Origin: Corynebacterium uberis
GTDB taxonomy: Bacteria; Actinomycetota; Actinomycetes; Mycobacteriales; Mycobacteriaceae
DNA length: 64,000 bases
Direction: 5' to 3'
NCBI RefSeq assembly: GCF_020616335.1
Contig: NZ_CP085051.1
Location: 2,108,001-2,172,000 of the forward strand
Shown: positions 17,995-27,074 of the stretch, piece by piece
How positions within the stretch are numbered: the first letter of the stretch is position 1
Layout of the letters: every line of letters begins with the position of its first letter
Translations under genes and position numbers: made by a program
The notes under the pieces: generated by a model
Seen by the model: only the letters and a program-made list of their open reading frames with translations
The model's database searches: none
Told to the model about the DNA's origin: nothing

Positions 17995-18736
17995 TCCACA
18001 GCGCACCCGAACCATCGCCACTGACCGCCAGCGGCCAGTCATAGACCTCGCTCAAAATCTCCTCCGTGCACACCTGCTCCGGGCTGCCCTGCGCCACCAC
18101 CGCCCCATGATGCAGCAGCACCAAGCGGTCACAAAAACGCGCCGCCGCCCCAAGATCATGGAGCACCACCACCACGCCCGCACCCTCCTGGGCCAGCCGA
18201 CGCGCCAGATGCAACGTCAACTCCTGGTACCGGATATCCATCGCCGCCGTCGGCTCATCCAACAGCACACACCGGGCATGCTGCGCCACCACACGCGCCA
18301 ACGCCACCCGCGCCCGCTCCCCGCCAGACAACGTGGTCACCTGACGATCCGCCATATGCGCCACGTGCGCAGCCTCCAACGCCGCATCCACCGCCGCGTC
18401 ACTCGCCTCATCCCGCGCCCACGCATGCCGCCCCATAGCCACCACGTCACGCACGTGATAGGCATACGCCACCGACGAATCCTGGAGCATCACCGCCCGC
18501 TGCCGGGCCGCCTCCCGCGACGACCACTGCGCATACGGCTTACCCTGCAACACCACCGTGCCCGAATCCGGATCCACGTCACCGGCCAGCGCGGCCAGAA
18601 GCGTCGACTTGCCCGCGCCATTCGGGCCGATGAGCCCCACCACCTCGCCCGGGGACACATCCACAGACACACCCCGCAGAATGTGATTGCCCGCGATGGT
18701 CACATGGACGTCGCTGGCCTGCAGGACCGGGTTCAT
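17957..18736 (-). CDS. hmuV: Heme ABC transporter ATP-binding protein
   Basis: The 259-residue product starts MNPVLQASDVHVTIAGN. It has Walker A GPNGAGKST, the signature LSGGERARVALARV and Walker B CVLLDEPTAAMD, followed by a switch histidine in VVLHDLGAA. It is a FecE-type ATPase that drives HmuU. The ATG overlaps the hmuU stop codon by 4 nt (ATGA). A longer in-frame extension to 18895 lies inside hmuU and is rejected. Confidence 0.93.
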   Translation of the reverse strand: MNPVLQASDVHVTIAGNHILRGVSVDVSPGEVVGLIGPNGAGKSTLLAALAGDVDPDSGTVVLQGKPYAQWSSREAARQRAVMLQDSSVAYAYHVRDVVAMGRHAWARDEASDAAVDAALEAAHVAHMADRQVTTLSGGERARVALARVVAQHARCVLLDEPTAAMDIRYQELTLHLARRLAQEGAGVVVVLHDLGAAARFCDRLVLLHHGAVVAQGSPEQVCTEEILSEVYDWPLAVSGDGSGALWIRPAGTAPSRLR

Positions 18737-19719
18737 CGCATGCTCCTTCGCAGCAGAATAAAGAACGTGGGGCCGCCAACCAACGCCGTAAACACGCCGA
18801 TGGGCAGATCCGCATACGGGATAGCCACCCGCGCCGCCAGGTCCGAGGCCGTCACCAGGACCGCCCCACCCAACGCAGACATGGGCACCAGCCACGTATT
18901 CGACGGGCCCATCGCCTGGCGCAAAATGTGCGGCACAATCAGGCCCACAAACCCGATGATCCCGGCAAAAGACACCGCCGCCGCAGCCAATGCCGTAGAC
19001 AACCCGATGATGGCCACGCGCAAGAACGCCACGTTAACCCCCGCGTGCTCGGCGGCGCGCTCTCCCAGCGCCAGCACATCCAACTGCCGGGAGATCACAC
19101 ACGCCGCAATGAGGCACACCACCACCGGCACCGCCGCCGTGAGCACCTGCGGCCACAGCGCACCGTTGAGGGAGCCCATCTGCCAAAAGATGATCTGATC
19201 CCGCGCGGTCGTGGGCGCCAGGAAAATGAGAATGGAGATCATCGCACCGGCCACCGCGTTGACGGCAATGCCCGTCAAGATCAGCGAAATGACCCGCACC
19301 TTCCCCCCGATGGACGCCAACCGATACACCGCAACCGAGGTGCCAATACCCGCCACAAAGGCCAGGATCGGGATGGTGGCCAGGCCCAAGAAATGCAGGC
19401 CGAAGACGATCCCCACGGCCGCGCCGACGCCCGCGCCGGAGGTCACGCCGATCACGGACGGCTCCGCCAGCGGGTTACCAAAAAGGCCCTGCAACAAGGT
19501 GCCGGCGACGGCTAGCGCCGCACCCACAATGATGCCGAGCACGATGCGCGGCAGGCGGATCTGCCACAGCACACTACCGTTGAGATCCGTGGAGGGGCCG
19601 GCGACGAGGGCGTCGATAAGCTGGCCCAACGGGATGACAAACTGGCCCAACGCGAGGTTCGCCAGCAGGGACACCACCAGCGCGACCAGCAGGACAATCA
19701 GCGTGACCCGTCGCGCCAT
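18733..19719 (-). CDS. hmuU: Heme ABC transporter permease (FecCD family)
   Basis: The 328-residue product has about nine hydrophobic segments. FecCD family motifs include RLPRIVLGIIVGAALAVAGTLLQGLFGNPLAEPSVIGVTSGAGVGA near residues 50-100 and FAGIIGFVGLIVPHILR near 260. It forms the inner-membrane channel for heme with HmuV. The initiator overlaps the hmuT stop by 1 nt, so the genes are tightly coupled. Confidence 0.93.
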   Translation of the reverse strand: MARRVTLIVLLVALVVSLLANLALGQFVIPLGQLIDALVAGPSTDLNGSVLWQIRLPRIVLGIIVGAALAVAGTLLQGLFGNPLAEPSVIGVTSGAGVGAAVGIVFGLHFLGLATIPILAFVAGIGTSVAVYRLASIGGKVRVISLILTGIAVNAVAGAMISILIFLAPTTARDQIIFWQMGSLNGALWPQVLTAAVPVVVCLIAACVISRQLDVLALGERAAEHAGVNVAFLRVAIIGLSTALAAAAVSFAGIIGFVGLIVPHILRQAMGPSNTWLVPMSALGGAVLVTASDLAARVAIPYADLPIGVFTALVGGPTFFILLRRSMR

Positions 19720-20813
19720 TAACTCGCGTCACCCACATACACGGCGCGCGCCGCCCGGACCAGGGACAATCCGGACTGCGGGCCCATGGAGATGGCCTCC
19801 GAGTCCGGCAACGCCACCACGCGGCGATTCTTCCCCGCGGTCGTCTGGGCCACACCGGGGCGGGCCAGCAGGCCCTCAATGCCACCCGTGGACTCCAAGC
19901 CCTTGGTCATCACCAGGATCACGTCCGGGTTGAGCTGGGCCAACGCCTCCGCGTTCGCCGGCTTGACGTCATTGATGCCCGCCTCCGCTGCGGCATCCAC
20001 GCCGCCGAGGGCCGCAATCGTGTCATCTGCGCCCGAACCGCGACCCAAGATGAAGAACACGCCGCCGTTGCCGCGCACGTACAAAAACGCCATGCGCAGC
20101 CGCTTATCGCCGGTCGGCGCCAGGTTGGTCACCTGCTCGGCGGCCTGCTGCATCTGCTCGCGGGAGCGCTTACCTAGGGTCTTGCCTTCCTCGCGCAGAC
20201 CCAGCGCCGCGGCGACGAGCGTGACGTCATCTTCTATCGAGTCCTGGTTGCGGTGCGGATCGAGCACCGCAACCGCAACGCCGGCGTCGCGGATCTGGGA
20301 GATCGCCTCCGGCGGCCCCACCGAGTCATCGACCAACACCACCGTCGGGCGCAGCGCAAGCACCGCCTCCGCGTTGATGTTGTGGCCGCCCTCCGTCACC
20401 ACGGGGCGATCTGCGATAACCGGCTCCTCCGAGGAGATGGACCGGCCCACAATATTCGACGCCAGCCCCAAGCCTTCTACCGTGCGCGACAGGGTTCCAT
20501 ACAGATCCAGCGCGAGGATGCGGGAGACATCCGTGACCTCAACCTCACGGCCAGAGGCATCCGTGAAGCGGGAGGGCAACTGGGGCGTGGGATTGTCCGC
20601 CACCGGCTCAATATCGCCCACCGGAGCGGCGGTGCTCAGGCCCGTCAACGTCGCCGGGTCCGGGGCGTCCGCCCGGGCCGGCAGCGCCTCTACCTGGGTG
20701 GTGTCCTGCTCGGAGGGGTGGGACGAGGTGCCCACCCCGCAACCGGCCAGGCCTAGGCCCAGGGTTATGGCAACGGCGGCCGCGCTGGCGCGGAGAAGGC
20801 TGCGACGCATCAT
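19719..20813 (-). CDS. hmuT: Heme-binding lipoprotein of the Hmu ABC transporter
   Basis: The 364-residue product has a lipoprotein signal: arginines at the N-terminus, a hydrophobic core and the lipobox LAGC near residue 26. It then shows the periplasmic-binding-protein type III fold: LALDLYGTL, GRSISSEEPVIADRP, LRPTVVLVDDSVGP and a C-terminal region with GKNRRVVALPD. It captures heme from HtaA at the outer face of the membrane and delivers it to HmuUV. The start ATGATG overlaps the htaA stop. A longer in-frame reading extending 15 codons upstream lies inside htaA and is not preferred. Confidence 0.92.
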   Translation of the reverse strand: MMRRSLLRASAAAVAITLGLGLAGCGVGTSSHPSEQDTTQVEALPARADAPDPATLTGLSTAAPVGDIEPVADNPTPQLPSRFTDASGREVEVTDVSRILALDLYGTLSRTVEGLGLASNIVGRSISSEEPVIADRPVVTEGGHNINAEAVLALRPTVVLVDDSVGPPEAISQIRDAGVAVAVLDPHRNQDSIEDDVTLVAAALGLREEGKTLGKRSREQMQQAAEQVTNLAPTGDKRLRMAFLYVRGNGGVFFILGRGSGADDTIAALGGVDAAAEAGINDVKPANAEALAQLNPDVILVMTKGLESTGGIEGLLARPGVAQTTAGKNRRVVALPDSEAISMGPQSGLSLVRAARAVYVGDAS

Positions 20814-23218
20814 TCGGGCTGCGCCCCCTGCTGGCGACGCCGGCCGGTGGCCAGCCACGTAATCAGACCGCCGGCGGCGATGATCAGCAGCGCCAGGGCC
20901 ACCGGGGTGGCCGGGTTCTGTGCGAAGGCCATGGCCACGGAGGTGTTTTCCACAGCGGGCTCATCAAGCAGGCTGGTCCGGGAGCCGGTGCGGCTGCCGT
21001 CCTCGCCCGGCGCCTGGGTCTCTTCGCCGTCCTTGCCAAAGGAGGCAAGATCCTCCGGGGAGAGCTTGTCCTTGTCCCCATCCTTGCCCTTGATGGCCTT
21101 CGGGCCGGAGGGCGCGGAGATGCGCGCGGTGTTGGTGTTGGATCCCATGATGGCCGCGCAGTCGCCGGAGCCAGACAGCGCAGCCTTGAAGCTCACCGGC
21201 GACAAGGCGGTACCCGGCTCGTAGAAGTTGCCCAACGCGGCGGCACCCTGCTGGGTCAGCGACGCCGAGGCGGAGCCGTCCAGCACGCTGCCGTCCAGGC
21301 TGGCGCGCAGCGACAGGTCCGCCAGCGGGATGCGGCCGTAGCTGGCCGGGTTGCCGTTGGTGTCATTGGACTGCACGTCCGCGGTGAGGACACCCGCGGC
21401 ACCGTTGAAGGTGATCTCCGGGTTAGCGATGGTGGTGTTGAGCACCCCATCGTGGCCGTAGAACGTCACGGCACCCGAGTACTTCACCGAACCACGGTTC
21501 GCGGCAGTATCCACCGCGCCCTGGTTACCGGAGAAGATGAACGCCCCGCCGGCTTCCGTCACATTGTCCAGCTTCCAGCCGCCCTTGGCGATGGGCCCGC
21601 GGATGTAGGTGCGGAAGGAATCCTTCACGCCCCAGCCCATGCGGGCATCGCTGACCGACTTGGTCGTCGAGGCATCACACGTCCCGGTGGTGGCTGTGGT
21701 GGCGGCCGGCTGTTGCGCCCCGGGCTGAGCGCCCTGCTGCGGCTGGCGCGGCTGGTTGAGGTTGACCATCCCCAGCGGCGGCTTGGTCAAATCCTGCTCA
21801 GGCTGGGTCTGCGGCTGGGTTTGCTGCGGCGACGTCTGCTGGGGCTTGTTGTGCTGCGGCGTGTTCTGCTGGGACGCGCAGTTGCCTCCGATGACCAGGT
21901 GCAGCGGATCCGCCTGGTTGTTGCCCTCCCCGTAGTTGCCACCAAAGGCCCGGTTGCCCTCCGCGGTGATCACGCCCGGTCCGCTCAGGGTGGCAGGACC
22001 GGAGGTGTACGGGGCGTCCAGGGTGAAGGTGGCGATGGCCGCCTGCGTGCCGGTCTCCTGCCCGGTGACGGTGGCGCCCTTGTTAAAGCTGCTCACCGTG
22101 TTGGACTCGAAGTCCGCCACGAAGGACGCCTGGTTGCCGTGAACCTGGATGCTCATGTTGCTCAGGTGGATCTTCAGCAGGCCGAGGTGGCCGGTGAAGG
22201 TGATCTCCCCGCGCAGCGGGATGGTGGCGCCGTCGCCGGTAGGAGTCGCCCCCTGCGGGGCGGTGAAGTCAAACGTGGAGTCCGGGCCGCCGGGCTCGCC
22301 GCTGAAGCCCACGCCGGACAGCTCCCACTTGCCGTTGGCGATGGGCCCGGTGAGGTAGCGGCGGAAGGACTGCTTGATGCCCCAGCCCGCGGTGACGGAG
22401 TTGGCCTCGGCGCATTCCTGCGGCTGCGGGGTAGCAGCGGCTGGTGCGGGTGCCGGAGTGGGCGTGGCGGCAGGAGTCTCGGTGGCGGCGGGGGCGGCGG
22501 GCGTGGCGATGGGGGCGGCGTCGATAGTCCCGCACGAGGACGCGGGGGTGGTGGCCAGGTTGATGGTCACCGGGTCAGCGTCATTGTTGCCCTCCCCGTA
22601 GTTGCCGCCCATGGCCTGGTTGGCGTCCTCGGTGAGCACGGCGGTGCCGGTGAGGGTGGCGTTGCCGGACGCGTCGGTGGCTGCGGGCAGGGTGTTGTCC
22701 AGGGTGAAGGTGGCGATGGGCACCTGGCCGTCCCCGTCGCCGCCCTTAAAGATGCTGGACAGTTCCGCGACAGCGCCGCCGCGCCCGAAGCTGCCGACGA
22801 GCTGGCCCTTATCGCCCCGAATCTGCAGGACCAGGTCCCGCATGGTCACGTCAAGTAGACCAAAGTGCCCAGTGAAGTGAACAGACCCGTTAAGCGGAAT
22901 ATCAGCATTCTCACCGTCAATGGTGGCACCCGCGGGGTCAGCGGTGAAGTGGAAAGCGCCTTGGCCGCCCGGGTCACCGTTGTAGTCCACGCCGTTCAGG
23001 TCCCACCCGCCGCGCGCGATGGGGCCGGTGAGGTAGTGGCGGAAGGATTGCTTCAGGCCCCAATCAACGCTTCCAGAGGTCAGCTGCCTGCACTGCTGGG
23101 GCGCGGCCTCCGCGATGGGTGCCGCGGTCGCCGGGCTCAGCACGGGAGCAACAACAAGCGGCAAGCCTGCGATAACAAGTGCCGCCGCGAAGCGGCGAGC
23201 GGTAGTCAGGTGAGTCAT
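20810..23218 (-). CDS. htaA: Surface heme-binding protein HtaA with three conserved regions
   Basis: The 802-residue product has a signal peptide (about residues 1-33). Three copies of the HtaA heme-binding region follow, beginning near residues 50, 270 and 540. Each opens with a WG(L/I/V)K(Q/D)SFR segment, a conserved tyrosine (HYLTGPIA, RYLTGPIA, TYIRGPIA) and later a histidine in TGH or YGH. A Pro/Ala/Gln-rich linker joins the second and third copies. The end has a membrane helix (VALALLIIAAGGLITWLA) and a charged tail, so it is anchored and exposed. In C. diphtheriae the HtaA tyrosine and histidine bind heme, and that protein has two such regions. The ATG at 23218 is chosen for the signal peptide. 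Confidence 0.93.
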   Translation of the reverse strand: MTHLTTARRFAAALVIAGLPLVVAPVLSPATAAPIAEAAPQQCRQLTSGSVDWGLKQSFRHYLTGPIARGGWDLNGVDYNGDPGGQGAFHFTADPAGATIDGENADIPLNGSVHFTGHFGLLDVTMRDLVLQIRGDKGQLVGSFGRGGAVAELSSIFKGGDGDGQVPIATFTLDNTLPAATDASGNATLTGTAVLTEDANQAMGGNYGEGNNDADPVTINLATTPASSCGTIDAAPIATPAAPAATETPAATPTPAPAPAAATPQPQECAEANSVTAGWGIKQSFRRYLTGPIANGKWELSGVGFSGEPGGPDSTFDFTAPQGATPTGDGATIPLRGEITFTGHLGLLKIHLSNMSIQVHGNQASFVADFESNTVSSFNKGATVTGQETGTQAAIATFTLDAPYTSGPATLSGPGVITAEGNRAFGGNYGEGNNQADPLHLVIGGNCASQQNTPQHNKPQQTSPQQTQPQTQPEQDLTKPPLGMVNLNQPRQPQQGAQPGAQQPAATTATTGTCDASTTKSVSDARMGWGVKDSFRTYIRGPIAKGGWKLDNVTEAGGAFIFSGNQGAVDTAANRGSVKYSGAVTFYGHDGVLNTTIANPEITFNGAAGVLTADVQSNDTNGNPASYGRIPLADLSLRASLDGSVLDGSASASLTQQGAAALGNFYEPGTALSPVSFKAALSGSGDCAAIMGSNTNTARISAPSGPKAIKGKDGDKDKLSPEDLASFGKDGEETQAPGEDGSRTGSRTSLLDEPAVENTSVAMAFAQNPATPVALALLIIAAGGLITWLATGRRRQQGAQPE

Positions 23219-23259
23219 GTCCTTTAAGGGATCCTCTGCGCGATGGTGATGACTGATTG

Positions 23260-23278
23260 ATAACGTAACGGAACCTGA
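23260..23278. promoter_or_regulatory. Possible degenerate DtxR (iron) operator upstream of htaA
   Basis: On the minus strand TCAGGTTCCGTTACGTTAT matches about 11 of 19 positions of the DtxR consensus, with a good AGGTT half-site and a poor second half. The position, 42 nt before the start codon, is right for iron control, and the related operon in C. diphtheriae is DtxR-regulated. The match alone is weak. Confidence 0.28.
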
Positions 23279-23499
23279 ACACAAATCCCGCCCAATTCTT
23301 AGGTCATGCTACGCCTTCGATGACAACAAAGCCACGCCTGCGTCCAAAGGTTCCCCCCGGAAGAGGTGGTTCATGGGGCGTGTTTGTGCCCGGGCCGGCA
23401 CACGTCGCCGCGTAATTTGGTGCTATTGGCTTCAACCAGACCAAATACCGTAATTCCCTTTCATTATGCCCCTGAAAGTTTCCTGATGAGGTCCCAACC

Positions 23500-24792
23500 G
23501 TGACCCTACGCTCCGCCTCTTTTACTCACCGCCACGCCAGCGCCCGCGTGATGAGTGGCCCCGCCGTGGCCTTTGCCACCCTCGTGGGGGCCCTCAACGC
23601 GTTGCTGTGGCACGGCCACCAGTATCCGGACGATTGGGCGTCACTGTGGATCGGCGGAATGCTGGTGCGCGACGGCCGCACGGACTGGCTCTACGACGTG
23701 TGGGAGGGGGACTTCGCCCGCTGGACGGAGCGCGTGTGGGATGCCTACGTGGTGGGCAACCCGGATTTCACTTTCCCGCACCCCTACTTGCACATCCCCG
23801 TGGTGGCGTGGGCGGTGGCCGGCCTGCAGTCCTTCATGAGCTACCAGTTTTCCGTCCTGGCGCTGACCTTTGCCCAGGGCTTTTGCCTGGTGGTGCTGGT
23901 CGCGTCGGCGTGGCGGCTGTGGTTCCGGCGGGTGGCGCCCCTGCCGCAGCTCGCGGGCGCGACGGTGGCGGTGTGGCTGACTGCGGCTTTCCAGTTTTCT
24001 TCCCACATCGGCCAAACCACGCCACTGATCCTGGCGGGCGTGGCCTACGGCATGGCGGCTGCTTATCGACGCCCCCTCGTCGCCGGAGTCATCCTGGGCA
24101 TCGTGGGAGCCATCAAGCTGACTCCGTTGGTTCTGGTGGTGGTGCTGGCCATCTCTGCACGCACGCGCCTGACCGCGCTGGTGACTGCCCTCACGGCGGT
24201 GGCGATGGCCGGGGTGTCCTGGCTGCTGGCCGGCAGCGCGGTGATGCGCACCTGGATTGATACGCTGCGCTGGCTTTCTGGGGCGGGTATCGTCGAGCCG
24301 GTTAATCAGGCTTTTACCTCTGTTTTTTTGGAGCCGGGAATCGTGCGTAACAAGGACCAGCTGGTTCCGATAGTCACTGATATGGACCCGTGGATGTCTC
24401 TTGTTCCGCAACTCGTAGCCGTGGTGTTGGGCCTCGGCGTGGTTGCCGCAGCGTGGCGCAACCCGCTGCGCGCCCCGGAAATTTTAGGCGTGGGATTATT
24501 CTGCGTGGCCACCCTGACCGCGGACATTCTATGGACGCACTACCTCATCGTCGCCGTGTTGCCCACCGTGGGAATCCTCGCCTTGTGCTGGCGCCGCCAC
24601 CGCACGGTGGTGTGGTCTGTACTGGCCGCCGCGTGGGTGGCCCTCTACCCGCCGATGGCGCAGTATACGGGCGTTGCCCCCGGGGACTTTTTTGTTGTCT
24701 GGGGCGGGCTGGCGTCATTGAGCGCCATCTGCGTGCTGTTTGTTGTTGTGGCATTCATTGGCCCGGAACCGCGCAGGAGGGCCCGTGTCTAA
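23500..24792 (+). CDS. GT87 / DUF2029-like polytopic membrane glycosyltransferase, copy 1
   Basis: The 430-residue product begins at GTG with GATGAGG upstream. It has about ten hydrophobic segments. An acidic extracytoplasmic loop follows the first helix (ALLWHGHQYPDDWASLWIGG), the usual site of catalytic aspartates in GT-C enzymes. Conserved SSHIGQTTPLILAG and IVGAIKLTPL segments follow. GT87 members transfer mannose or arabinofuranose from polyprenyl phosphate donors during cell-envelope synthesis. Which sugar is used here cannot be told. The next gene is a paralogue. Confidence 0.78.
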   Translation: MTLRSASFTHRHASARVMSGPAVAFATLVGALNALLWHGHQYPDDWASLWIGGMLVRDGRTDWLYDVWEGDFARWTERVWDAYVVGNPDFTFPHPYLHIPVVAWAVAGLQSFMSYQFSVLALTFAQGFCLVVLVASAWRLWFRRVAPLPQLAGATVAVWLTAAFQFSSHIGQTTPLILAGVAYGMAAAYRRPLVAGVILGIVGAIKLTPLVLVVVLAISARTRLTALVTALTAVAMAGVSWLLAGSAVMRTWIDTLRWLSGAGIVEPVNQAFTSVFLEPGIVRNKDQLVPIVTDMDPWMSLVPQLVAVVLGLGVVAAAWRNPLRAPEILGVGLFCVATLTADILWTHYLIVAVLPTVGILALCWRRHRTVVWSVLAAAWVALYPPMAQYTGVAPGDFFVVWGGLASLSAICVLFVVVAFIGPEPRRRARV

Positions 24793-26071
24793 GCAAAGAT
24801 CTGCGCGCCGGATCCTCTCCCCCGCCATCCTCGTGTGGGCGGTACTCGCCGGGGTACTCAACGCCGTGGTGTGGCACGGCCACCAACAAACCGACGATTG
24901 GTCCTCCCTGTGGATCGCCGGGCTGATCGCCCACGGCGGCGATAGCGCCTCGCTCTACGAGATTGATCTGGTTGACTTCGCCCGCTGGTCCGGGCCCGTG
25001 TGGGAGCGCTATACCGCCATGGTTGACGGCGCGACCCCGCACCCGTTTATCCACCTGCCCATCGTGGCCTACGCGCTGGGTGCGCTGTCTACGGTGATGA
25101 CCTACCCAGTATCCGTGACGGTGCTGACCTTCCTTCAGGGCTTTTGCCTGGTGGTTCTGGTTGCCTCCGCGTATTTCCTGTGGTGGCGGCGCACCGCAGC
25201 GCCCTCGCTGGTGGTGCCGTTGAGCCTGGCGGTGTGGCTCAGCCCGGCGGCCCAGATGTCCTCCCACATCGGGCAGACAAGCCCGCTGATTTTTGCCGGC
25301 ATCACGTATGGCCTTGCCGCCGCGCGCATTCGCCCGGGCCTGGCCGGCATCATCCTGGGGATCGTTGGGGCGATCAAGCTGACCCCCCTGGCACTGTTGC
25401 TGCCGTTGGTGCTGTATCCCAGTACGAGGCGCGCGGCGGCGTGGATGGGGGCGTCGGCAAGCGCCATGTTTGTGGGCTCCCTGGCGGGCGGGCTCGGCGT
25501 GATTGCTGAGTGGGCGCGCACGGTGCGATGGATCGGCTCATCGGCGGTCGTGGACTCGGTGAACCAGGCGTTTTCCGCGGTGGTGCTGCTGCATACGCGC
25601 GAGCTTCCCCAGGGGGTGTTCGCCCCGATCCTGCGCGACATTCCGCTGTGGGTGGAGTGGACGCCCAAGCTCATCGCGGTACTGCTGGGAATTGGTCTGT
25701 GCTGGGCGGCGTGGCTGCGGCCGCGCTATGGGTTTGAGATTTTGAGCATCGGCGGGCTGGCCGTAGCCACGCTGGCCTCCAACATCTTGTGGACGCACTA
25801 CATGCTCATCGCTGTTCCCATCATCGCTGGTCTGGTGGCATTGACGCGCCCGTGGACCCAACCGATTTATCGGGTCATCGCGGTACTTTCCGCGCTGTGC
25901 GTGGTGGCGTTCTACCCGCCGTTGGCCCCCTCGGTGGGCTTTACTGGCAATGGTTTTACGGTCATTTGGTCCAGCATGGTCGGACTGCTAGTGATCACGG
26001 TTTTGCTCATCTGCGGCGGATTGGCAGGTCCGCCCAAGGTCAGCGGGGGTAAACACCGAGTCAGCCGCTAG
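24785..26071 (+). CDS. GT87 / DUF2029-like polytopic membrane glycosyltransferase, copy 2
   Basis: The 428-residue product is closely related to the preceding one along its whole length: VVWHGHQQTDDWSSLWIAG, SSHIGQTSPLIFAG, GAIKLTPLALL and NILWTHYMLIAVP all have matches there. The GTG at 24785 is chosen because GGAGGG ends 4 nt before it; it overlaps the first gene by 8 nt. An in-frame start at 24740 lies deep in the first gene. The pair arose by tandem duplication and probably acts in mycomembrane or lipoglycan assembly. Confidence 0.78.
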   Translation: MSKQRSARRILSPAILVWAVLAGVLNAVVWHGHQQTDDWSSLWIAGLIAHGGDSASLYEIDLVDFARWSGPVWERYTAMVDGATPHPFIHLPIVAYALGALSTVMTYPVSVTVLTFLQGFCLVVLVASAYFLWWRRTAAPSLVVPLSLAVWLSPAAQMSSHIGQTSPLIFAGITYGLAAARIRPGLAGIILGIVGAIKLTPLALLLPLVLYPSTRRAAAWMGASASAMFVGSLAGGLGVIAEWARTVRWIGSSAVVDSVNQAFSAVVLLHTRELPQGVFAPILRDIPLWVEWTPKLIAVLLGIGLCWAAWLRPRYGFEILSIGGLAVATLASNILWTHYMLIAVPIIAGLVALTRPWTQPIYRVIAVLSALCVVAFYPPLAPSVGFTGNGFTVIWSSMVGLLVITVLLICGGLAGPPKVSGGKHRVSR

Positions 26072-26092
26072 CTTTTACATGCGCCTCACAGA

Positions 26093-26098
26093 TATGAT
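26093..26098 (+). promoter_or_regulatory. -10 hexamer of the excalibur gene (leaderless)
   Basis: TATGAT lies 8 nt before the GTG at 26107 and differs from TATAAT at one position. No ribosome binding site is present. Confidence 0.5.
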
Positions 26099-26106
26099 CT
26101 TTGATC

Positions 26107-26892
26107 GTGTCTACCCGGAAATCCCAGCTCAAGAAGATCTTTGCCTGGATCAGCGCCGGATTCGGCGCGCTCATCATACTCGCCGCACTGAGCAGCCTCA
26201 GCTCAGGTGTCCGCGAAGCCTTTGCCATGGTGCTCGTGGGACTCGCCATCGGGCTACCTGGCGCCTGGTGGCTCTACTGCGAACGCCGCGACGCGAAATT
26301 CCGCGCCGAGGCCGCCGACCGGGAGCAAACCTACAGTTTGCTTACCGACGCCGATCGCTCCCTCCTCGGCGAGCCCGCCCCCGCCGAGCACATCGACCGG
26401 CGCTGGAACCGCATCCGCGTCGCCGCCATCGCCTTCCTCATCGCCGGCCTCATCGCGCAGCCGTCCCAGGGCTCAACAACCAGCGAAACTGAAGACCCCG
26501 CGCCGAGCACCACCGCCGTTACCACCGAGGCCACGACGGAAGCCACAACCGAATCCACCACCGAAGAAGCCACCGAAACGACTCCCGAAGAGACAACCGA
26601 GGCAACCCCAGAACCCAACCCCATCGCCGAGGAAAACGAACCCGAAGACCAGCCCGCAGAACCACCCGCCCAAGAACCCGAAGCCAACCCGACCCTCGGA
26701 GAAGTTCAGCCCGCGGGCGTGAATAACTTCATCGCGCCTGCCCCCGCACCTGCACCTGCTCCCGCTCCCGCGAAGGTGTATTACAGCAACTGCGCGGAGG
26801 CACGCGCAGCCGGGGCCGCACCGATGTATGCGGGCGAACCCGGGTACCGGGCTGGCTTGGACAGGGATAAGGACGGGGTGGCCTGCGAGTAG
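26107..26892 (+). CDS. Membrane-anchored excalibur-domain protein
   Basis: The product of about 261 residues has two hydrophobic segments near residues 12-30 and 38-60, and a third near 110-125. A long Thr/Glu/Pro-rich linker (TTEATTEATTES) follows, then a Pro/Ala stretch. It ends in an excalibur domain: YYSNCAEARAAGAAP and a terminal DRDKDGVACE. That last motif resembles a calcium-binding loop, and the two cysteines are conserved in the family. The C-terminus is presumably outside the cell. The start is GTG at 26107, placed 8 nt after TATGAT; a TTG at 26101 is possible. Confidence 0.8.
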   Translation: MSTRKSQLKKIFAWISAGFGALIILAALSSLSSGVREAFAMVLVGLAIGLPGAWWLYCERRDAKFRAEAADREQTYSLLTDADRSLLGEPAPAEHIDRRWNRIRVAAIAFLIAGLIAQPSQGSTTSETEDPAPSTTAVTTEATTEATTESTTEEATETTPEETTEATPEPNPIAEENEPEDQPAEPPAQEPEANPTLGEVQPAGVNNFIAPAPAPAPAPAPAKVYYSNCAEARAAGAAPMYAGEPGYRAGLDRDKDGVACE

Positions 26893-27074
26893 AACAGCTG
26901 TCCATAGTTCGATGGGCTGTCCTTTACGAAGTAGAGCAGCATCCACACTCCCTGAACTGAGATGAGGAGCGCGTCCAGCGATTCTGGAACGGCCCCGATG
27001 CTCCCCGAAAGCCACGGAGCCATACTTGACGGTACCTTAGCTGTCATGATCACGTCTTAGTCGCAGGAGTACCC

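Noticed and set aside
26781..27053. A 90-codon minus-strand open frame
   Set aside because: It runs into the excalibur gene on the other strand, has no ribosome binding site and no recognisable motif.
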